Part shown: positions 15,660 to 22,938 of the stretch, piece after piece
How positions within the stretch are numbered: position 1 is the first letter of the stretch
Layout of the letters: the number at the start of each line of letters is the position of its first letter
Origin: JACRGC01 sp035288785
Lineage (GTDB): Archaea > Micrarchaeota > Micrarchaeia > Norongarragalinales > SBBD01
Length of the DNA stretch: 24,164 bases
Assembly (NCBI GenBank): GCA_035288785.1
Contig: DATDZF010000087.1
Span: 1-24,164 of the forward strand
Reading direction: 5' to 3'
Made by a program: the position numbers and the translations under genes
The notes under the pieces: model-generated
What the model saw: only the letters and a program-made list of their open reading frames with translations
The model's database searches: none
What the model was told of the DNA's origin: nothing

Positions 15660-16906
15660 TTGGATATGATCTTGAACTCGGGCAGTGGAACGATAAATTT
15701 GCCCCCTGCCTTCAGGAATGGCCCTTCCCGTTGGGTGAATTCAGTTAGGAAATGCCAGGGAAGGATGAGGAAATAATCGGGTTTTTTGGCCCGTGCCTCC
15801 TCCTCTGAAATAATGGGTATCAGGCTGCCAACAGTTTTCTTGCCCCACTTCTCAGGATTCCTCTCGGCTGCAGCTGCAATCAATTTGCTATCCAAGGCAA
15901 AATACTGCAAAAGTGTATTGCCCTTTGTGCTAGCACCGTAAACAAAGACCTTTTTCCCATTTGCAACCTCATTCCCGATGAAATCGAATACCTTCGATTT
16001 AATCGCTTCCACCCTTCTGGCAAACGCCTCGTAGGGGCCTTTTTCGTCAAGCCTAAGATCCCTTTCCTTTGCGCGCATTTTCTCAATGCGTTGTGCCGCC
16101 CCCTCCGGGATGGTTGGCCTCCCGCCACTATTCAGGATGTATGTCCGGATGCTCCCGCCATTCACGTCGTTGAGCTCCACGTCGAACACGGCCATGCCAT
16201 TCCGGTTCAGCACATATTCGAGCGATTTGAGTGAATAGTATTCCAGATGCTCATGGCAAATGTTGTCAAATGCATTCTGCTCAAGCATCAGCGGCAGGTA
16301 GCTCATCTGTATTACCCAAACGCCGTCCTTGTCGAGGCATTCGCGCACATCGATCACGAACTGGTTGGGGTCCTCGAGGTCGTAGAACATGGCTATGCTC
16401 GTGACAATTTTTGCCTTCCGTTCCCCAAATGCGGCCCTGTAGGAGGGGCCATTGAAGAAATCGTTGATGATCCGGCCAGTTCCCTTCTCCGAATATTGCA
16501 ACAGGTTGGATGCCGGCTCGAACCCTGCCAGGAAAAGCCTTTTGTCAGTATACGCCCGAAGCAAAGTGCCGTCATTGCAGCCGATGTCAAGGGCAATGTC
16601 CCCATCGCCAATGGAAACTAGCCGCTGCGCTTTCGCGGCAATGTCCGCCAATGCAGCCGTCATGGTCTTATTCATCCCCGAGCGGTACCAGTACTGGTGG
16701 TACATCAGTTCCGCAGGTGCCGTGCAGGTGAGTTGCAGAAGGCTGCAGCCGCCCTGCTTTGGATCGCATAGCACCAAGTCAAGTGGTATTTTTTCCCCAA
16801 GAATTCCCGAATCCACGAAATTAGAAACGTAATGGGGGCCAAGGGACAGGATTGGCAGCAAGTTTTTTGATCCGCAGGCCCTGCAGCAATCGATGCGTTT
16901 GACCAT
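15656..16906 (-). CDS. Zinc-binding sugar C-methyltransferase (TylC3/NovU-like)
   Basis: SAM-dependent methyltransferase of 416 residues with the three-part architecture of the deoxysugar C-methyltransferases (TylC3, EvaC, NovU). N-terminal Cys-rich zinc domain (Cys8, Cys11, then Cys47 and Cys54 region), central Rossmann domain with ALDIGCNDGTLL (near 107), a conserved HEHLEYYS block supplying catalytic His/Glu, and the C-terminal domain with VYGASTKGNTLLQ (near 322-334). Characterised relatives methylate C3 or C5 of NDP-4-keto-6-deoxysugars to give branched sugars. The window encodes 4,6-dehydratases that can make such substrates. It starts the pair with the downstream GT4. Sugar substrate and methylation site are inference. 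Confidence 0.9.
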   Translation of the reverse strand: MVKRIDCCRACGSKNLLPILSLGPHYVSNFVDSGILGEKIPLDLVLCDPKQGGCSLLQLTCTAPAELMYHQYWYRSGMNKTMTAALADIAAKAQRLVSIGDGDIALDIGCNDGTLLRAYTDKRLFLAGFEPASNLLQYSEKGTGRIINDFFNGPSYRAAFGERKAKIVTSIAMFYDLEDPNQFVIDVRECLDKDGVWVIQMSYLPLMLEQNAFDNICHEHLEYYSLKSLEYVLNRNGMAVFDVELNDVNGGSIRTYILNSGGRPTIPEGAAQRIEKMRAKERDLRLDEKGPYEAFARRVEAIKSKVFDFIGNEVANGKKVFVYGASTKGNTLLQYFALDSKLIAAAAERNPEKWGKKTVGSLIPIISEEEARAKKPDYFLILPWHFLTEFTQREGPFLKAGGKFIVPLPEFKIISK

Positions 16907-16996
16907 GGTCCCCTATCCCCTTGTAAGCGTATTATTTTATTAGGTTAGGTTAATAACCTATTTCCTCTTGCACGCTGATTAATAAAAAAAATTCGG
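16907..16996. promoter_or_regulatory. Divergent promoter region with palindromic candidate operator
   Basis: TAGGTTA-A-TAACCTA at 16946-16960 is a perfect 15-base palindrome, with an extra half-site TAGGTTA at 16941-16947 overlapping it. On the minus strand a TATA-like AATAAAATAATA (plus 16930-16942) lies directly downstream of the palindrome, so a bound regulator would sit at the usual upstream/BRE position for the C-methyltransferase gene. On the plus strand TTAATAAAAAAAATT (16979-16993) could be the TATA element of the GtrA-like gene if its start is internal (17039 or 17105). Confidence 0.5.
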
Positions 16997-17527
16997 ATGG
17001 GCGACGCAGGCGGCTATTTTGTTGGATGGATCGATCAGATGGGCAAAAAAAAATATTCGGCGCAGGTGCCAAAAACAGCAGGCCTAAATGGCATTGGCCG
17101 GGAAATGCCCATAAAAAGAAAATTATTGCAGGCGGTAGGCAAGCACAGCGCCACCTTCCCCAAGTTCGTTTCCGTTGGGATCAGTTCCACAATCCTTACC
17201 CTCGCGCTGCTGTACATTTTCAAGGAGTTTTTTGGCATATATTACGTGCTATCCGGGCTTTTGAGCGGGCAGATATCAATCATCTGGGCGTTCATGTGGC
17301 ACGACAACTGGACCTGGAGGGATAGGCGCAAGGGGCGGCCCCTGCTCGCGCGCTTTGCTGCCTTCGAGGGGATATATATTTTTACAAATTTTGCCAATTC
17401 GCTGTTGCTCTATGCGTTTACCGAGTACCTCCTTCTGCCCTACCTCCTTTCGATGCTTCTTGCAATAGGCGTCACTTTCCTATTCAATTATTTCATGCAC
17501 TCGAAAATCACGTTCAAGGGGGTTTGA
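16997..17527 (+). CDS. GtrA-like membrane protein
   Basis: Small integral membrane protein of the GtrA/DPMS group, thought to help move or present polyprenyl-phosphate-linked sugars. Four hydrophobic segments are seen in the last 130 residues (about 52-73, 78-98, 117-137 and 142-164). The motif WHDNWTWRDRR between segments two and three and FNYFMHSKITF at the end are typical of GtrA. The first 36 residues are polar and unusual for the family, so ATG 17105 (140 residues, usual length) is the more likely start; ATG 17039 is a third choice. Divergent from the C-methyltransferase; same strand as galU but separated by 300 bases. Confidence 0.85.
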   Translation: MGDAGGYFVGWIDQMGKKKYSAQVPKTAGLNGIGREMPIKRKLLQAVGKHSATFPKFVSVGISSTILTLALLYIFKEFFGIYYVLSGLLSGQISIIWAFMWHDNWTWRDRRKGRPLLARFAAFEGIYIFTNFANSLLLYAFTEYLLLPYLLSMLLAIGVTFLFNYFMHSKITFKGV

Positions 17528-17592
17528 GGCGGCCTCAAGCAACCAAGCATCAGCATGCACTGCCGATATTTTCCCTAAAAACCGAAATCTCT

Positions 17593-17761
17593 CCCGTTCC
17601 GGTTCGACCAAAATCGAGCGTGGGCGTATTGTTGGTCCTGGCACCAGGGCCGCGCCCTTGGGGCCATTTTCTGCCTGCGGCAAGAGCAGGCGGCACGGAG
17701 GACCTGGAACGAGCATCCAACGAAGTGGCGCGATTTGGTTTCTCTCCGGCAGCCTGGCGGG
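17593..17761 (+). ncRNA. Candidate structured RNA in the gtrA-galU gap
   Basis: The 300 bases between the GtrA-like gene and galU have no credible protein, are G/C-rich and show a nested set of complementary arms: CCCG 17593-17596 with CGGG 17758-17761; CCGG 17599-17602 with CCGG 17746-17749; GACCAAAATCGAGC 17606-17619 with 17728-17740 (12 pairs, one bulge, one mismatch); TTGTTGG 17629-17635 with CCAACGA 17717-17723; CCAGG 17644-17648 with CCTGG 17703-17707; and an 8-pair hairpin 17671-17678/17686-17693 with loop GGCAAGA. Three G-U pairs favour the plus strand. No match to SRP RNA, RNase P RNA or tRNA recognised. The pairings were found by eye and could be partly fortuitous. Confidence 0.4.
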
Positions 17762-17783
17762 CATTTCAATTGCATGGAAAACG

Positions 17784-17827
17784 TTATAAGGCCGTTCCGA
17801 AAAATATTAATTCATTTGGGGAAGAAT
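17784..17827 (+). promoter_or_regulatory. galU promoter and ribosome binding site
   Basis: TTATAA at 17784-17789 is about 26 bases before an expected start near 17813. The leader of about 15 bases holds GGGGAAG just before ATG 17828. This supports the internal ATG as the galU start. Confidence 0.55.
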
Positions 17828-18685
17828 ATGATAAGCCACGCAGTCATTCCCGCAGCAGGCTTCGGCACGCGATTTTTGCCCGCAACAAAAGCCCAACCCA
17901 AGGAAATGCTCCCCTTACTGGACAAGCCAACAATCCAGTTCGTTGTCGAAGAGGCCGTCTCCTCGGGCATACGGGATATCCTGATCATCACGGGCAGGGG
18001 GAAAAGGGCAATAGAGGACCACTTCGACAGGTCTGTGGAGCTTGAGGAATACCTGAAAAAAAGGGGGGAGTCCGAATTGCTGGAAAGGGTCCAGCGCATA
18101 TCCGAGCTCGCGAATATCCATTATGTCCGCCAAAAGGTCCAGAGGGGGTTGGGCGACGCCGTATTATGCGCGGCTGACCATGTCAATGGCGAGCCGTTCG
18201 CGTTGCTGCTGGGGGACACAATTGTCAGGAGCAAGGTGCCCTGCACCAAACAGCTGATTGAAAAGTATGGGCGCCTGAAATCCCCGGTCATTGCAGTGGA
18301 GGAGGTTGAAAAGGGCGATGTTAGCAAGTACGGGATAGTGGATGGCACCAAAGTGGACAGGGGCATGTATAAAATCGAAAGCCTCGTCGAGAAGCCCTCG
18401 CCGGAGAAAGCTCCCTCGAACCTGGGCATAATCGGAAGGTATGTGCTTACTGCCGATATTTTCGATTCAATTAGGAAAACCCGGGAGGATGCGGGTGGCG
18501 AAATACAACTTACGGATGCCTTGAATTTGCTTTGCCGGGAGCGTGATTGCTATGCGAGTACCTTCAAGGGCGAGCGTTTTGATATTGGAAACCAGCTTGA
18601 TTATGCGAAAGCGTTCATCAGATTCGCATCGGAAAACAGGAAGATAGGGGCAGACCTAAGGGAGTACATGGAAAAAATAGCCTGA
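17828..18685 (+). CDS. galU: UTP--glucose-1-phosphate uridylyltransferase (GalU)
   Basis: Cytosolic nucleotidyltransferase making UDP-glucose from UTP and glucose 1-phosphate. The N-terminus ISHAVIPAAGFGTRFLPATKA is the GalU nucleotide-binding loop, followed by PKEMLPLLDKPTIQFVVEEA. VRQKVQRGLGDAVLCA and ALLLGDTIV give the substrate and metal site; the more usual GDD is GDT here. VEKPSPEKAPSNLGIIGRY contains the conserved Lys-Pro. An open frame extends upstream to 17735, but ATG 17828 gives the normal 285 residues, places the P-loop-like motif at the N-terminus and has a GGGGAAG ribosome binding site. Pyrimidine-rich sequence at 18686-18712 follows the stop and may act as a terminator. UDP-glucose would feed the SDR epimerases and glycosyltransferases. 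Confidence 0.93.
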   Translation: MISHAVIPAAGFGTRFLPATKAQPKEMLPLLDKPTIQFVVEEAVSSGIRDILIITGRGKRAIEDHFDRSVELEEYLKKRGESELLERVQRISELANIHYVRQKVQRGLGDAVLCAADHVNGEPFALLLGDTIVRSKVPCTKQLIEKYGRLKSPVIAVEEVEKGDVSKYGIVDGTKVDRGMYKIESLVEKPSPEKAPSNLGIIGRYVLTADIFDSIRKTREDAGGEIQLTDALNLLCRERDCYASTFKGERFDIGNQLDYAKAFIRFASENRKIGADLREYMEKIA

Positions 18686-18743
18686 CCCATTCCTTCCCTT
18701 CTTCTTATCATACAAGGGCCCATCCAATAAAAGGCGCAAACAA

Positions 18744-19934
18744 TCAGTTCTTACTGAAAAATTCATCGAAGGAGGCCACTATGAAATCCAGCTCTTTTTC
18801 GCCAAGGTGTTGATGGCAGCCCAGATAGAAGCCGTTTTTATTTATCCACTTTGCAACCGGATAGCCGTCCTCCAAATTCCCAAACAACTTGATGTAGACG
18901 GGCTGGTTGAGCAGCGGCATCAGGAACCGCGTCTCGATGCCGCGCTCTTCGAGGAACAATGTCAACTCGTTCCGATGGATCTTTTCGTCCTTGACCACTA
19001 TCGGAAACAGCATGAACGCGTGCCCCCTGTCGGGGGGGATGGTCGGAAGCTGGATCCTATCGGAATATTTTGAAAGGTGCGAAATAAGGTATTCGCCGTT
19101 GGACTTCCGCTTGCCCAGCATCGCATCCTTTGTTTCGAGCTGGCTTAAGCCTAATGCGCCCTCCAGTTCCGTGAGCCTCGAACTGTATCCCATTCTGACG
19201 AAGCTAAAGCGCCGTTCCATCACAGTTGAGAGGGATTTGCGATCCAAATTGTCATCATCGTCCATCGAAAAATAAATGGAATCGCGGCCGTGATTCAATA
19301 GGCTCCTTGCGGTTATAGCAAGATCGCGGTCATTGCAAAGTATCACTCCCCCAACACCGGTTACCAGGAGGTGCGCCACATAGGTCGAAAAGCAGCTATA
19401 ATCCCCGAATGCGCCTACAGACTTGCCCTTGTATTTTACAAACATGGTTTCGCATGAGTCTTCCACAACCCTCAAGTCATGCTTCCTTGCTAAATCCATT
19501 ATCGGGTCCATGTCGCAAGGAAGGCCGAAAAGGTGGACGGGGATTATTGCCCTCGTCCTCTGGGTTATCCTTTCCTCTATTTTCTTGGGGTCGATGTTAT
19601 AGGTAAGCGGATCGACATCCACGAATACCGGCTTGAGGTTGTTTTGCAATACGACATTGGAGGTGGCTATGAACGTGATGGCAGGCACTATGATTTCATC
19701 CCCATCCGCCCACCCGTGAATTTCCTTCAGGGCCGCAATTGCCGTCCTTAAAGCATCCGTGCCCGAGCTAGCAGTCAGACCGAATTCGCATCCGTGCAGT
19801 TTTGCAAACTCCCTCTCAAATCGCTTCAGGTACGGGCCGTATGAAAGTCTACCGGTCCTCAGTACGTCGGTTATGTACTTCAATGCGTTTTCCGAAATGT
19901 CCGCGGAGCCAACGCCAATATTGAGTTCAGACAT
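18744..19934 (-). CDS. PMP-dependent sugar 3-dehydratase of the DegT/DnrJ/EryC1/StrS fold (ColD-like)
   Basis: Fold-type I B6 enzyme of 396 residues. The usual Schiff-base Lys is replaced by His188 in STYVAHLLVTGVGG (CAC, reverse of 19371-19373). This swap is the hallmark of sugar 3-dehydratases (GDP-4-keto-6-deoxy-D-mannose 3-dehydratase ColD, and RfbH), which remove the C3 hydroxyl instead of transaminating. VVEDSCETM gives the ring-nitrogen Asp, ITFIATSNVV the phosphate-site region. No CxC...C iron-sulfur motif of RfbH is present, so ColD is the closer analogue. ATG 19934 overlaps gmd by eight bases; a TTG at 19961 would add nine residues. The gmd neighbour makes the ColD substrate, strongly supporting a 3,6-dideoxysugar route. 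Aminotransferase activity is considered unlikely. Confidence 0.88.
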   Translation of the reverse strand: MSELNIGVGSADISENALKYITDVLRTGRLSYGPYLKRFEREFAKLHGCEFGLTASSGTDALRTAIAALKEIHGWADGDEIIVPAITFIATSNVVLQNNLKPVFVDVDPLTYNIDPKKIEERITQRTRAIIPVHLFGLPCDMDPIMDLARKHDLRVVEDSCETMFVKYKGKSVGAFGDYSCFSTYVAHLLVTGVGGVILCNDRDLAITARSLLNHGRDSIYFSMDDDDNLDRKSLSTVMERRFSFVRMGYSSRLTELEGALGLSQLETKDAMLGKRKSNGEYLISHLSKYSDRIQLPTIPPDRGHAFMLFPIVVKDEKIHRNELTLFLEERGIETRFLMPLLNQPVYIKLFGNLEDGYPVAKWINKNGFYLGCHQHLGEKELDFIVASFDEFFSKN

Positions 19935-20904
19935 TGGAGGTCCCCGACTTGATTCGTTCAATATCAGCTTCGACCATCATCCTCACGAGCTCCTTGAACG
20001 ATGTCTTTGGCGCCCACCCTAGCTCCTGCTTTATTCTTGAATGGTCCCCTCTTAGGAAGTCTACTTCCGCAGGACGCAGGAATTTTGGGTCGACCCCGAT
20101 ATGTTTCTCCCACTTTTCAATTCCGACGACTTTGAACGCCTCTACCAGGAAATCCCTAACGCTTTTTGACTCTCCGGAGGCAATTACGTAATCCCCCGGC
20201 ATTTTTTGCTGAAGCATCAGCCACATCGCCTCCACATAATCGCCTGCAAACCCCCAATCCCTCATGGCCTCCATATTACCCAGCGTGATTAAGGACGACT
20301 TTTTTAGGTGTATTTTCGCCACGCCATCTGAAATCTTCCTGGTGACGAATTCTATCCCTCTCCTCGGCGATTCATGGTTGAAGGAAATCCCGCTGCAGGC
20401 ATAGAGGCCATAGCTTTCGCGATAGTTTACGGTGGCATAATGCGCAAATACCTTCGAAACCCCGTAAGGGGAGCGCGGGTAGAAAGGCGTTTTCTCCGAT
20501 TGCGGCGTTTCCAACACCTTGCCAAACATTTCGCTACTCGAGGCCTGATAGAATCTCGAGTGGGGGGAGAAGTACCGGATAGCCTCCAGCATCCGCAGCG
20601 CGCCAAGGGCGGTTATATCCGCAGTGTGGATTGGCTCGCGGAAAGAGGTGCGCACGAATGACTGGGCAGCAAAATTATAAACCTCATCTGGCTGGATTTC
20701 TTTTACTGCGGAATTAAGCGATTGCTGGTCGGCAAGATCGCCCTCAACAAACGAGATCCTATCCCGGATTCCCTCGATTCTCCAATAATTCGGCGAGCTT
20801 TGCCTGCGCACCAGTCCGAAAACCTCATATTTTTTTCTCAGCAGCATTTCCGCAAGGTAGGAGCCATCCTGGCCCGTGATCCCGGTAATGAACGCTTTTT
20901 TCAT
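19927..20904 (-). CDS. gmd: GDP-mannose 4,6-dehydratase
   Basis: Extended SDR of 325 residues converting GDP-D-mannose to GDP-4-keto-6-deoxy-D-mannose. Signature stretches are all present: ITGITGQDGSYLAE (6-19), the catalytic SSSEMFG and YGVSK (Tyr147/Lys151), NHESPRRGIEFVTRKI, LGNMEAMRDWGFAGDYVEAMW, and RPAEVDFLRGD. The last motifs are specific for Gmd over dTDP-glucose dehydratase. GAGGTG six bases before ATG 20904 is a strong ribosome binding site. It is the middle gene of a three-gene operon with an SDR upstream (9-base gap) and the ColD-like enzyme downstream (overlap). Products of Gmd feed fucose, rhamnose, perosamine and colitose routes; neighbours here favour a dideoxysugar. Confidence 0.96.
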   Translation of the reverse strand: MKKAFITGITGQDGSYLAEMLLRKKYEVFGLVRRQSSPNYWRIEGIRDRISFVEGDLADQQSLNSAVKEIQPDEVYNFAAQSFVRTSFREPIHTADITALGALRMLEAIRYFSPHSRFYQASSSEMFGKVLETPQSEKTPFYPRSPYGVSKVFAHYATVNYRESYGLYACSGISFNHESPRRGIEFVTRKISDGVAKIHLKKSSLITLGNMEAMRDWGFAGDYVEAMWLMLQQKMPGDYVIASGESKSVRDFLVEAFKVVGIEKWEKHIGVDPKFLRPAEVDFLRGDHSRIKQELGWAPKTSFKELVRMMVEADIERIKSGTSNV

Positions 20905-20913
20905 GTAAACACC

Positions 20914-21786
20914 TCAGATGAGGTTGGCCAATTGACCCACACAGATAGGTTCGGGTACGAAGCCCAGCCGTTTGAGCTTTGCGATATCCGCCAAATTCCG
21001 CTGGGCATCCCACTTGTCTAAATTATAACGGAATTCCCTTTTAAAGCTTCTATCGTTTTTCTCGAAAGCCCCGAGTATCATTTCCCCAACCTCAAGCATT
21101 GTTGTTTCCTTTCCGGATGCTATATTGTAGGCCTCTCCCGGAGAGCCCTTTTGAGCCAATAGGATCAGCGCCTCTACTACCTTCCGGACAATGATGAAAT
21201 CCCTTGAATCTGCAGCATTGCCCTTAATTGGGATGATTCTTTCTGATTTCTTGATTTCATTGATCAGGTCGGGAATCACCCGGTTAACCTGGCCCTTTCC
21301 AAATGCATTGAATATCCTCGCAATGACGGCCCCAACTCCCCTCCTGGAATAGAACCTGCAATACTCCTCCGAGGCTAGCTTGCTCTGGCCATAGAAACTT
21401 GTTGGCACCAGCGGCGAGGTCTCTTTGATTGGGAGCACGGCAGGCGACCCGTAAACATATGCCGAGGATGAGAAAACCACCCTTGGAACGCCGCACACCT
21501 CTGCCGCCCTTAATACATTGAAGGTGCCCTTCACGTTTGCCTCGAAATCCGCAAGCACGTCCCGGTTGGCATCAACCGCATTCGAAACGCCGCCTAAATG
21601 GAATACCGCATCCATGCCATCGCAGGCAGCCATCACGGAATCGTAATTCCTCAGGTCGCCCCGGATGGATTTCTTTTCCCCGGTCATGGAAAACCCCCTG
21701 ACTTCGACGCCGGATTGCCTAAGCGCAAGCGTAAGGTGGGATCCGATAAAGCCGCCTGAGCCAGTGACTAATACGCGCTTGAACAT
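20914..21786 (-). CDS. NAD-dependent epimerase/reductase (extended SDR)
   Basis: Sugar-nucleotide SDR of 290 residues. VTGSGGFIGSH (7-17) binds the dinucleotide; SSSAYVYG and YGQSK (Tyr132/Lys136) form the active site. RIFNAFGKGQ and NIASGKETTMLEVGEMI are typical of sugar epimerases/reductases. It opens the operon with gmd and the ColD-like dehydratase, so it is the natural candidate for the final keto-reductase (or epimerase-reductase, the ColC role) giving a GDP-3,6-dideoxyhexose. This is inferred from position; sequence alone does not separate 4-reductase from epimerase. GAGGAG precedes ATG 21786 at six bases. Confidence 0.87.
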   Translation of the reverse strand: MFKRVLVTGSGGFIGSHLTLALRQSGVEVRGFSMTGEKKSIRGDLRNYDSVMAACDGMDAVFHLGGVSNAVDANRDVLADFEANVKGTFNVLRAAEVCGVPRVVFSSSAYVYGSPAVLPIKETSPLVPTSFYGQSKLASEEYCRFYSRRGVGAVIARIFNAFGKGQVNRVIPDLINEIKKSERIIPIKGNAADSRDFIIVRKVVEALILLAQKGSPGEAYNIASGKETTMLEVGEMILGAFEKNDRSFKREFRYNLDKWDAQRNLADIAKLKRLGFVPEPICVGQLANLI

Positions 21787-21840
21787 CGAATCTCCTCGGA
21801 GGATGGATTCTTTATATTAGTATGCTTTCTTAAAGCATTA
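21787..21840 (-). promoter_or_regulatory. Promoter of the SDR-gmd-colD-like operon with palindrome
   Basis: The minus strand reads AATATAAAG (plus 21808-21816), a TATA box close to the start codon, so the transcript may have a very short leader. Just upstream is the perfect inverted repeat ATGCTTT-CTT-AAAGCAT at 21822-21838, placed where a regulator touching the TATA/BRE region would bind. Confidence 0.5.
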
Positions 21841-22174
21841 TGTAGTCCGTCTCCAAATAACGGGTCTGCGATGCGCTCAATCGATGAAAGGCACCACGAT
21901 CGCACGGTTGGGGGTAATTTTGAACGCCAAATGTTAAGGAACTGGAAGCACGGCGCCCCGATCATTTTGCTTTTGCCAATTTGTTCCTATTCGAACTAGC
22001 GCTTCTCGCAAAGTTCACTTACGTCATTATTTTGTTGCTGGCGAACAATGCCCTTCAAACCCTAACCGGACGGTAAGTTACGAGATAGCTTGATTTTCCA
22101 AGAATCCGGCAACAAGGTCCAATTAATCAGTATTTTTTTGCAATGATTTTCGATCCTTAGGGGGGCCTGACATG
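21841..22174. other. Long intergenic stretch with no recognised gene
   Basis: Divergent region of over 330 bases. No credible ORF, tRNA, C/D box pair or long inverted repeat was found by eye. A 65-residue minus-strand frame that runs through it lacks family features and overlaps the promoter. The region is unusually long for this compact cluster, so loss of a gene or an unseen RNA is possible. Confidence 0.4.
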
Positions 22175-22231
22175 CAATTATAAACCCGAGAATCTTAAAG
22201 GCTCGAGGTTGAGAATTTGGTCGGATAAGAT
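22175..22231 (+). promoter_or_regulatory. Promoter of the methyltransferase gene at 22232
   Basis: TTATAAA at 22178-22184 would place the transcript start near 22208. The short leader has no strong ribosome binding site close to ATG 22232 (GGATAAG only). Confidence 0.45.
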
Positions 22232-22840
22232 ATGGCATACTTCACGAATGATTACGTCAAGCTGGGAATAGACCACGTCAGGGCGCAGCTTTCAGGCGTT
22301 CCTAGCGGCAAACGCGCCCTGGATGTGGGCGCGGGCTGGGGCCAGTACAACCCGCTTTTCCGGGAAAAATTCAGGAAGATTTACGCGATGGACGAAAACC
22401 CGGGCAGGTTTGGTAAACTGAACGATGCGGACGTGATGGTCAAATTTGACCTTGACAGCAAGAAGCCCTTCCCTTTCAAGGAGGATTATTTTGATCTTGT
22501 TTTTGCATCCAACATCATCGAGCACCTGCATAACCGTGGCCAGTTCGAAACCGAAATATTGCGCGTCCTAAAGCCCGGAGGATATGCGGCATTCATAACA
22601 CCAAAGCGCGTTTGCCTCATCTCCGAATTTGACAAGCTGTACAAGGGCGGCTACAACGGATGGGACGACGACCATGTGCACCTCTACCAGCCGAGGGAGC
22701 TGGCAGATGAGCTCGAGGACAAGGGTTTTGTCATCGAAAGAATATTCCCGTGCGGGCTGCTGTTCTACTATATGCCCGCCCTTGGCTTTTTGGAGCCCCT
22801 GAATATGGGCTTTTCCATCCTGGCAAAAAAGAAGAAATGA
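22232..22840 (+). CDS. Class I SAM-dependent methyltransferase
   Basis: Methyltransferase of 202 residues. ALDVGAGWGQYN (29-40) is motif I; YAMDENPGRFGKL gives the acidic end of strand 2; FDLVFASNIIEHLHN and VLKPGGYAAFITP are the later core motifs of the Methyltransf_11 group. The tail YNGWDDDHVHLYQPRELADELEDKGF is the usual DHxH-type region of glycan-associated methyltransferases. It is a single gene, divergent from the gmd operon and convergent with the flippase gene. The acceptor is unknown; a sugar of the surface glycan is likely from context. Confidence 0.87.
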   Translation: MAYFTNDYVKLGIDHVRAQLSGVPSGKRALDVGAGWGQYNPLFREKFRKIYAMDENPGRFGKLNDADVMVKFDLDSKKPFPFKEDYFDLVFASNIIEHLHNRGQFETEILRVLKPGGYAAFITPKRVCLISEFDKLYKGGYNGWDDDHVHLYQPRELADELEDKGFVIERIFPCGLLFYYMPALGFLEPLNMGFSILAKKKK

Positions 22841-22861
22841 TCATTCCTTGAATGGCCTATT

Positions 22862-22888
22862 CCTATGGAGGGAGCTAATTGCCATAGG
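22862..22888. terminator. Hairpin between convergent genes
   Basis: CCTATGG (22862-22868) and CCATAGG (22882-22888) form a perfect 7-base stem with a 13-base loop between the convergent methyltransferase and flippase genes. It has no T tract, so termination is only a positional guess. Confidence 0.35.
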
Positions 22889-22938
22889 CAGGTATATTGG
22901 CACCCATCCCGCCCATTTGTTATCGATTCCCCCTAGCC

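Noticed and set aside
17601..17609. GGTTCGACC as a tRNA T-loop
   Set aside because: The flanking stem does not pair and no acceptor or anticodon arm fits on either strand.
17593..17761. SRP RNA or RNase P RNA
   Set aside because: Neither the SRP helix 8 core nor the RNase P GAGGAAAGTC-type conserved regions could be found.
17480..17764. Minus-strand open frame of 94 codons in the gtrA-galU gap
   Set aside because: Arg/Pro-rich composition without motifs, overlapping gtrA; it looks like a by-product of G/C-rich structure.
17735..17827. Upstream extension of galU
   Set aside because: It adds 31 residues before the GalU nucleotide loop, and the internal ATG 17828 has a good ribosome binding site and TATA spacing.
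17524..18045. Plus-strand open frame of 173 codons overlapping galU
   Set aside because: It overlaps the clear GalU frame, has no family features, and begins in the RNA-like gap.
18744..19934. Perosamine synthase (GDP-4-keto-6-deoxymannose 4-aminotransferase)
   Set aside because: The Schiff-base Lys needed for transamination is His; the pattern fits a 3-dehydratase.
18744..19934. RfbH-type iron-sulfur 3-dehydrase
   Set aside because: The Cys cluster motif that binds the 2Fe-2S centre is missing.
21768..21965. Minus-strand 65-codon open frame upstream of the gmd operon
   Set aside because: It overlaps the operon start and promoter, lacks motifs and has no ribosome binding site.
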